Origin: Rhodospirillaceae bacterium | Lineage (GTDB): Bacteria; Pseudomonadota; Alphaproteobacteria; Rhodospirillales; Rhodospirillaceae | Direction of reading: 5' to 3' | Assembly (NCBI GenBank): GCA_029243545.1 | Contig: JAQWRV010000019.1 | Coordinates: 32,318-96,317 of the forward strand | Length of the DNA: 64,000 nt | Shown: positions 60,090 to 64,000 of the stretch, piece by piece | Numbering within the stretch: the first letter of the stretch is position 1 | Layout of the letters: each line of letters starts with the position of its first letter | Made by a program: the position numbers and the translations under genes | Notes under the pieces: model-generated | What the model was told of the DNA's origin: nothing | What the model saw: only the letters and a program-made list of their open reading frames with translations | The model's database searches: none

Positions 60090-60431
60090 GTGACCGTTAC
60101 CATTTATCACAATCCGCGCTGTTCCAAATCGCGGCAAACTTTAGCTCTGATCGAAGACAAGGGTGTTGCGCCGACCATTGTGGAGTATCTCGACATGCCG
60201 CCGTGCGAAGCTACATTGAAGGACCTTGTCGGCTTGCTGGGTGTACGCCCTGCGGAGATCGTCCGCAAGAAAGAAGCCAAAGAAGAAGGTCTGGACGTTA
60301 CGAGTATGAGCGATGCCGCCGTCATCAAAGCGATGGCCAGCACACCGAGAATTATCGAGCGTCCAATTGTTGTGTCCGGCAAAAGAGCGGTTATAGGCCG
60401 ACCGCCGGAAAATGTTTTAGACATCTTGTAG
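60090..60431 (+). CDS. arsC: Glutaredoxin-type arsenate reductase (ArsC/YffB family)
   Basis: A 113-residue thioredoxin-fold protein. The catalytic Cys is in YHNPRCSKSRQTLALIEDKG, and the arginines that position arsenate lie in VRKKEAKEEGLD, IERPIVVSGKRAVIGRPPENV. The GTG at 60090 has AAGGAG 6 bases before it; an earlier in-frame GTG at 60057 does not. It reduces arsenate to arsenite with glutathione, although Spx/YffB-like relatives with other roles cannot be excluded. The next gene starts one base after its stop. Confidence 0.88.
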   Translation: MTVTIYHNPRCSKSRQTLALIEDKGVAPTIVEYLDMPPCEATLKDLVGLLGVRPAEIVRKKEAKEEGLDVTSMSDAAVIKAMASTPRIIERPIVVSGKRAVIGRPPENVLDIL

Positions 60432-60432
60432 A

Positions 60433-60921
60433 ATGACGTTTGGCCCCTCTTTCATGGTGAAATGGAAACAATACCGGCTGCACGGACTGGCTATTTCTCT
60501 GGCTGCCTTAGCAGTTGGGATTTGGCTTCTGGTCAATCGCTGGACGCCGGACGAAATTGAAAACGCGCAGCATTTCCGCCAGGCCATGCTCGAAATACGC
60601 GGCGCTATCGCCTACGCCAATGAACAAGGCGGCTTAATCGACCCAACCGGCACTCAATTTCTGATAGGCCGCTACAACGCTGCAGCTGAACAAGCGGGAA
60701 AAGTCACCGACCCTGTTCTCGATAAGATGCATTATAAGCTCGTCAAGATTTGGCATGAGGCATTCCTGCCCAGCACAAATTTGTACTTACGGGCCCTGAA
60801 AGATCAGGATCGCGACCTGGCGCGCTACGCCGGACTGCTGCAAGACGATTGGGTGCGTTGGCTGCAAATGAACGGGCAGAATCTCGATATCCCTGACCCA
60901 CTCCAGACAGACTCTCCATAG
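60433..60921 (+). CDS. Hypothetical single-pass membrane protein
   Basis: A 162-residue protein with one N-terminal membrane segment (about residues 18-36, LAISLAALAVGIWLLVN) and a helical, charged remainder (AQHFRQAMLEIRGAIAYANE, DQDRDLARYAGLLQDDWVRW). No family is recognised. It sits one base after arsC and one base before the phosphatase gene, so all three are co-translated; a joint role in oxyanion handling or signalling is only suggested by this. Confidence 0.7.
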   Translation: MTFGPSFMVKWKQYRLHGLAISLAALAVGIWLLVNRWTPDEIENAQHFRQAMLEIRGAIAYANEQGGLIDPTGTQFLIGRYNAAAEQAGKVTDPVLDKMHYKLVKIWHEAFLPSTNLYLRALKDQDRDLARYAGLLQDDWVRWLQMNGQNLDIPDPLQTDSP

Positions 60922-60922
60922 A

Positions 60923-61489
60923 ATGAGACAAACTAAAACTAGCGAGACCCACCCGTTGCCCTTTGCGGAAGTGATACCGTCTCAAGACTGCGGCCGTATT
61001 CTTTTCACCATGTGCCCAGGAAAAGTGCAGCCCCACGCCGAAACGGGGCCGTGGGAGCGCAATCTTGATACCGACTTCGAAGCAATTTCGTCAGCGGGAA
61101 CCACGGCGGTGCTGACGTTAATGGACCAAGATGAACTTCAGCGCTGCGCTATTAGTCCAGACCTATTACGGACCGCTTGCAAGAATCATGATATCCAATG
61201 GCTGCACTGCCCGATCGAAGACTTTCAAGCTCCGGATGAAGTATGGGAAAACGCGTGGAGTACGATCGGTCACACGCTTCGGCAGAAACTTCGCAACGCA
61301 GAAACAATCGTTGTTCATTGCCGTGGTGGCCGTGGCCGGGCGGGCATGGTTGCAGCGCGGCTGCTGGTTGAGTTCGGCATGGCAGCAGACGAGGCGATGG
61401 CGCTCGTCAGGACACAGCGGCCAGAAGCAATTGAGACCACTGTACAAGAATCACACATAAGGGCGTGTATGCCGGTGACCGCCACTTAG
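60923..61489 (+). CDS. Dual-specificity/CDKN3-like protein phosphatase
   Basis: A 188-residue cysteine phosphatase. The active-site loop C-x5-R is HCRGGRGRAGMVAARLLVEF, with an upstream general-acid region LHCPIEDFQAPDEVWENA. FTMCPGKVQPHAETGPWERN at the N-terminus resembles cyclin-dependent-kinase-inhibitor-3-like bacterial proteins. It would dephosphorylate tyrosine or another phosphoester. Third gene of the arsC mini-operon. Confidence 0.87.
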   Translation: MRQTKTSETHPLPFAEVIPSQDCGRILFTMCPGKVQPHAETGPWERNLDTDFEAISSAGTTAVLTLMDQDELQRCAISPDLLRTACKNHDIQWLHCPIEDFQAPDEVWENAWSTIGHTLRQKLRNAETIVVHCRGGRGRAGMVAARLLVEFGMAADEAMALVRTQRPEAIETTVQESHIRACMPVTAT

Positions 61490-61560
61490 CGAGACAAGAT
61501 CATAAAACTAAGACAGATTTTTATGGACCAGCGGACACTGATACCAGTATAGCAGGCTCT

Positions 61561-61600
61561 TAAGTGGTGTGATGGACACCTAAGTGGTGTGATGGGCACC
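61561..61600. repeat. Tandem 20-bp repeat, two units
   Basis: 61561-61580 and 61581-61600 are identical except for one base (GGACACC versus GGGCACC). GGTGTCC at 61604-61610 can pair with the end of either unit, so alternative hairpins can form. It lies between the phosphatase gene and a truncated ORF; function unknown. Confidence 0.75.
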
Positions 61601-61633
61601 GGCGGTGTCCCCGGCACGGGGTAATCGCGCATT

Positions 61634-61963
61634 GTGTGGGGAAGTTACAAGTTGACGCACGCCTTGAAGTCCGTGGCTGCTGGAATTATCAGCATACCAA
61701 TTCTAGTCAGTGCGGCACTGCCGACAGCGGCCCAGCCCGCCTTAAATCTGCCCGTGGCCGTGGCCGTGGCCGTGAGCGAGACTGAAGCCGACGTTATTGT
61801 CTATGAACCGGACTACTTCGCTCCGTATCGGCCGACCCACGCTAAAGACATGCTAAAGCGGGTTCCGGGCGCGGCCGGAGCGCTGACCACATCCACCGAA
61901 AATTTAGCCAGAGACGCAGACCGCCGTGGTCTGCTTCGGCCTGATTGGCATTGCAGGCCTTAG
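61634..61963 (+). pseudogene. Truncated TonB-dependent-receptor-like ORF
   Basis: A 109-residue ORF with a signal-like N-terminus and an in-frame (GTG-GCC) repeat encoding AVAVAV, then VIVYEPDYFAPYRPTHAKDM and LKRVPGAAGAL. The latter matches the start of TonB-receptor plug domains ('Yd..ffa.y.p.tAlDml.rvPGf'). Reading stops soon after, and no barrel follows before the terminator at 62005. It is probably the 5' remnant of a receptor gene; a small secreted protein is the alternative. Confidence 0.45.
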
Positions 61964-62004
61964 CAGCAAAGCCGACTAACACAGACCTCTAAGCGGTTTC
62001 AGAG

Positions 62005-62040
62005 AACCCCGCCTCGGACTGCCGAGGCGGGGTTTTTCTT
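62005..62040 (+). terminator. Strong intrinsic terminator
   Basis: AACCCCGCCTCGG/CCGAGGCGGGGTT forms a 13-bp stem with a 4-base loop (ACTG), followed by TTTTTCTTT. It is the clearest Rho-independent terminator in the window, closing transcripts from the arsC/61634 side ahead of the OppA-like gene. Confidence 0.88.
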
Positions 62041-62098
62041 TGCCTGGTGAGGGCATAGGCCTTGGCAAAGACCCCATATCCGCGACAGGATGCTCACC

Positions 62099-63691
62099 AT
62101 GTATAAACATAAAAATGCCTTTGCGATTATCACCCTATTGGCCATAACCGCCGTCACGGGCCCTGTTTCCGCCCAGGACGACTTACGCATACTCCGTCGC
62201 GGGATCGCCGGTGATCCGGAGAGCCTTGATCCCCACAGGCTCCTCAGTGCTTTTGAATCCACCATCATGACCGACATGTTCATCGCCCTAGCTACGACAG
62301 CGCCGGACGACAGCCCGATCCCTGGGTCAGCGGAATCTTGGATCGTGAGCGACGACGGATTGACCTATACCTTCAATATGCGCGATGGGCTGTTGTGGTC
62401 GGACGGCACACCATTGGATGCCTACGACTTTCTGTACTCTTTCCGGCGTCAATTAGACCCAGCCACTGCCTCACGCACAGCTGAGTATTTCCGTCCCATA
62501 GTCAATGCAGAAGCCGTCAGCAAAGGCGAGAAACCAGTTGAAAGCCTGGGCGTGGAAGCGGTTGACGCCGATACGCTGATCATTCGTCTTGCCCACCCGG
62601 CCCCTTACTTTATCGACATACTTGCCATCGATGCCCGGCCGGTGCCGCGTCATGTGGTTGAGAAGTTTGGAAGGGAATGGACCCGCCCAGAGAATATGGT
62701 GGTCAATGGCCCCTTCAAGCTCGCCGAATGGTCGCCCAGTTCACATGTGAAGCTCGTCAAGAACGCGAGCTTTTTTGACGCTGACAATGTCCTTGTGGAC
62801 GAAGTGTTTCAAATTCCCTCTGAGGATATGGGCACCGCATTCCGGCGCTTTCGCTCGGGAGACATGGATACACTCGTATTCTTCCCGCCCAACCAGCTGG
62901 ACTTTATCAGAGAGACAATGCCCGACGTGCTTCACATCACTCAGGGCCTGACCACCGAGCTCTATGTATTCAATACCGATAAACCACCTTTTGATGATGT
63001 CCGGGTACGGCGCGCGCTCTCCATGGCGATTGATCGAGAGCTATTGGCGAACCGGGTTTTACGCACGGGAGAGATTCCGGCCTATGGCTATATCCCGTCC
63101 ACCGTAAACAGCTACCCCAATCAAGCGCGTGCAGACTTCGCCGACTGGACCATGGGCCAACGCCGCACTGAAGCGACGCGTTTACTTGAAGAAGCGGGTT
63201 TTGGATTAGGCAACCCATTAACAGTGCCCATCCGCTACAACACGGTCGAACTGCAGGTTAAGCAGGCCTCAGCTATATCTGCCATGTGGAAACAGATTGG
63301 CGTCCAGACTGAGCTTATTAATTCCGAACGCCGCGTTCTTGCGGCTGATCGCATGAGCGGTAACTTTGAAGTGGCCCGCTATCTTCACGTCGCCGGAAAC
63401 TACGATGCGGCATCGTTCCTGCTTTGGCTTCACTCGGAGCTGAGCTCACGCAATTTCTCGAATTACGAAAGCGCGGAATACAACGCGCTTTTCAACGCCG
63501 CGTGGCGTGAAAATGACCCTGCTGAACGGTCGCGAAAAACTAACCTTGCGGAAGCCCAGGCCCTCAAAGACCACCCGATGATTCCCCTCTATTACTACTC
63601 AGGGCGGCGTCTGGTGCGGCCTCATGTGAAAGGCTGGGTCGATAATGCCCGTGGGGTCTACCCGTCCCGCTGGCTTTCCATTGTTCGATGA
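62099..63691 (+). CDS. Oligopeptide ABC transporter substrate-binding protein (OppA-like)
   Basis: A periplasmic family 5 binding protein of about 530 residues. Signal peptide MYKHKNAFAIITLLAITAVT ends near SAQDD. Family blocks: LRRGIAGDPESLDPHRLLSA, YTFNMRDGLLWSDGTPLDAY, DFLYSFRRQLDPATAS, VNGPFKLAEWSP, FDDVRVRRALSMAIDRELLA and DHPMIPLYYYSGRRLV. The ATG at 62099 is preferred over 62090 because AGGA lies 8 bases upstream. Permease and ATPase genes are not seen, but could lie beyond the right edge; the next gene does not resemble them. Confidence 0.92.
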   Translation: MYKHKNAFAIITLLAITAVTGPVSAQDDLRILRRGIAGDPESLDPHRLLSAFESTIMTDMFIALATTAPDDSPIPGSAESWIVSDDGLTYTFNMRDGLLWSDGTPLDAYDFLYSFRRQLDPATASRTAEYFRPIVNAEAVSKGEKPVESLGVEAVDADTLIIRLAHPAPYFIDILAIDARPVPRHVVEKFGREWTRPENMVVNGPFKLAEWSPSSHVKLVKNASFFDADNVLVDEVFQIPSEDMGTAFRRFRSGDMDTLVFFPPNQLDFIRETMPDVLHITQGLTTELYVFNTDKPPFDDVRVRRALSMAIDRELLANRVLRTGEIPAYGYIPSTVNSYPNQARADFADWTMGQRRTEATRLLEEAGFGLGNPLTVPIRYNTVELQVKQASAISAMWKQIGVQTELINSERRVLAADRMSGNFEVARYLHVAGNYDAASFLLWLHSELSSRNFSNYESAEYNALFNAAWRENDPAERSRKTNLAEAQALKDHPMIPLYYYSGRRLVRPHVKGWVDNARGVYPSRWLSIVR

Positions 63692-63872
63692 GAAGATATA
63701 ATTATTTAATATCAATTGGTTAGGATTATTTCTGACTTGACGGCCATGATTTTGGGGTCCGAGGCATGACCGCGGAGTAAGGCGCAATTGCATCTACTGC
63801 GATTTGAGGCGTATTGTTATTACAACAGTAAGAGGACCGCTGCCTCAGCGTCTCGAATAAGGAGATATATCT

Positions 63873-64000
63873 ATGGCCACTACGAAGCTTAAAACCGACC
63901 GTCCGACCTATGCATCTGACTTCATTCCGTCCGATGTGGAAAAAGCCGTATTCCTCGGCAACCCCATTCTAGATAACATGATGACCAGTCTCATCGCGTT
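63873..64000 (+). CDS. Start of an unidentified gene (cut by window edge)
   Basis: Forty-two residues are visible, beginning MATTKLKTDRPTYASDF and continuing VEKAVFLGNPILDNMM. AAGGAG lies 8 bases before the ATG, so the start is convincing. No signal peptide. I do not recognise the family. A small inverted repeat TGTT-N5-AACA (63815-63827) lies upstream and may belong to its control region. Confidence 0.6.
   Translation, partial: MATTKLKTDRPTYASDFIPSDVEKAVFLGNPILDNMMTSLIA

Noticed and set aside
61561..61600. Tandem repeat considered as a CRISPR array
   Set aside because: Only two units, directly adjacent without spacers, and no cas genes nearby.

Overview
The window is about 64 kb of moderately GC-rich DNA with densely packed genes. 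It is probably from an alphaproteobacterium: an RpoH-type sigma factor, EgtBD, a split XdhC pair with CoxD/CoxE, UbiD/UbiX, a TIGR02444 protein, TRAP/ABC binding proteins and many short-chain dehydrogenases (SDRs) all fit. This assignment is an inference from gene content. I see no rRNA, tRNA, CRISPR array or intact insertion sequence.

Left part (1-18.9 kb). The 5' end of rpoH runs off the left edge and is preceded by a possible leader peptide and hairpin. Next comes egtBD (ergothioneine). A long, tightly packed minus-strand set runs from a [2Fe-2S] molybdo-hydroxylase small subunit through CoxD and CoxE, two XdhC halves, a MoCo-binding/nucleotidyltransferase fusion, ferredoxin reductase, ferredoxin, RF3, RidA and a DksA-like protein. 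No molybdenum-carrying large subunit is encoded nearby. A 665-base stretch upstream of this set carries two operator-like palindromes 31 bp apart and a possible structured transcript with a strong terminator. After it come an SDR/DUF1330 pair, an orphan TRAP-type binding protein, an MFS transporter and a lipoprotein ABC binding protein whose 3' ends share a 30-bp repeat, and a degenerate metallo-beta-lactamase-fold protein.

Centre (19.0-25.7 kb). Eight tandem plus-strand SDRs of the C-factor/CsgA-like group lie head to tail. Seven begin with a signal-peptide-like segment immediately before the NAD(P)-binding TGxxxGxG motif. This is the strongest candidate for an undescribed system in the window. 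Two more signal-peptide-bearing Rossmann proteins (NmrA-like) sit at 41.1-42.8 kb.

Catabolic part (25.7-35.5 kb). UbiX diverges from a translationally coupled operon: UbiD-type decarboxylase, small zinc-ribbon protein, SDR, aldehyde dehydrogenase, haem-oxygenase-like diiron (HDO/PqqC-like) protein, second SDR and a GntR/UTRA regulator. A dienelactone hydrolase and an MscS channel follow.

Middle right (35.5-56 kb). This part holds a sulfotransferase, two tandem copies of an uncharacterised 'PAGTF' family (a third, exported copy lies at 46.7 kb), two glutathione transferases, an SDR lacking the catalytic Tyr, a PPOX-family flavoprotein, a lipoprotein amidohydrolase and an aldehyde dehydrogenase. 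A second aromatic/xenobiotic-type locus follows: polysaccharide-deacetylase-fold enzyme, FAD monooxygenase, flavin reductase, IclR regulator, a duplicated alpha/beta hydrolase lacking the nucleophile in both halves, an FAD-linked oxidase and a CpcT/CpeT-like exported protein.

Right end (56-64 kb). There are fragments of a haloalkane dehalogenase and an ECF sigma factor, a HisC-like aminotransferase, an MFS transporter, beta-carbonic anhydrase, an arsC/membrane protein/phosphatase mini-operon, a truncated TonB-receptor-like ORF with a strong terminator, an OppA-type binding protein, and a gene running off the right edge. Gene remnants also occur at 39.2 kb (PEP-CTERM-like) and 42.8-43.2 kb (DUF1838), so the accessory DNA between 39 and 62 kb appears to be turning over.
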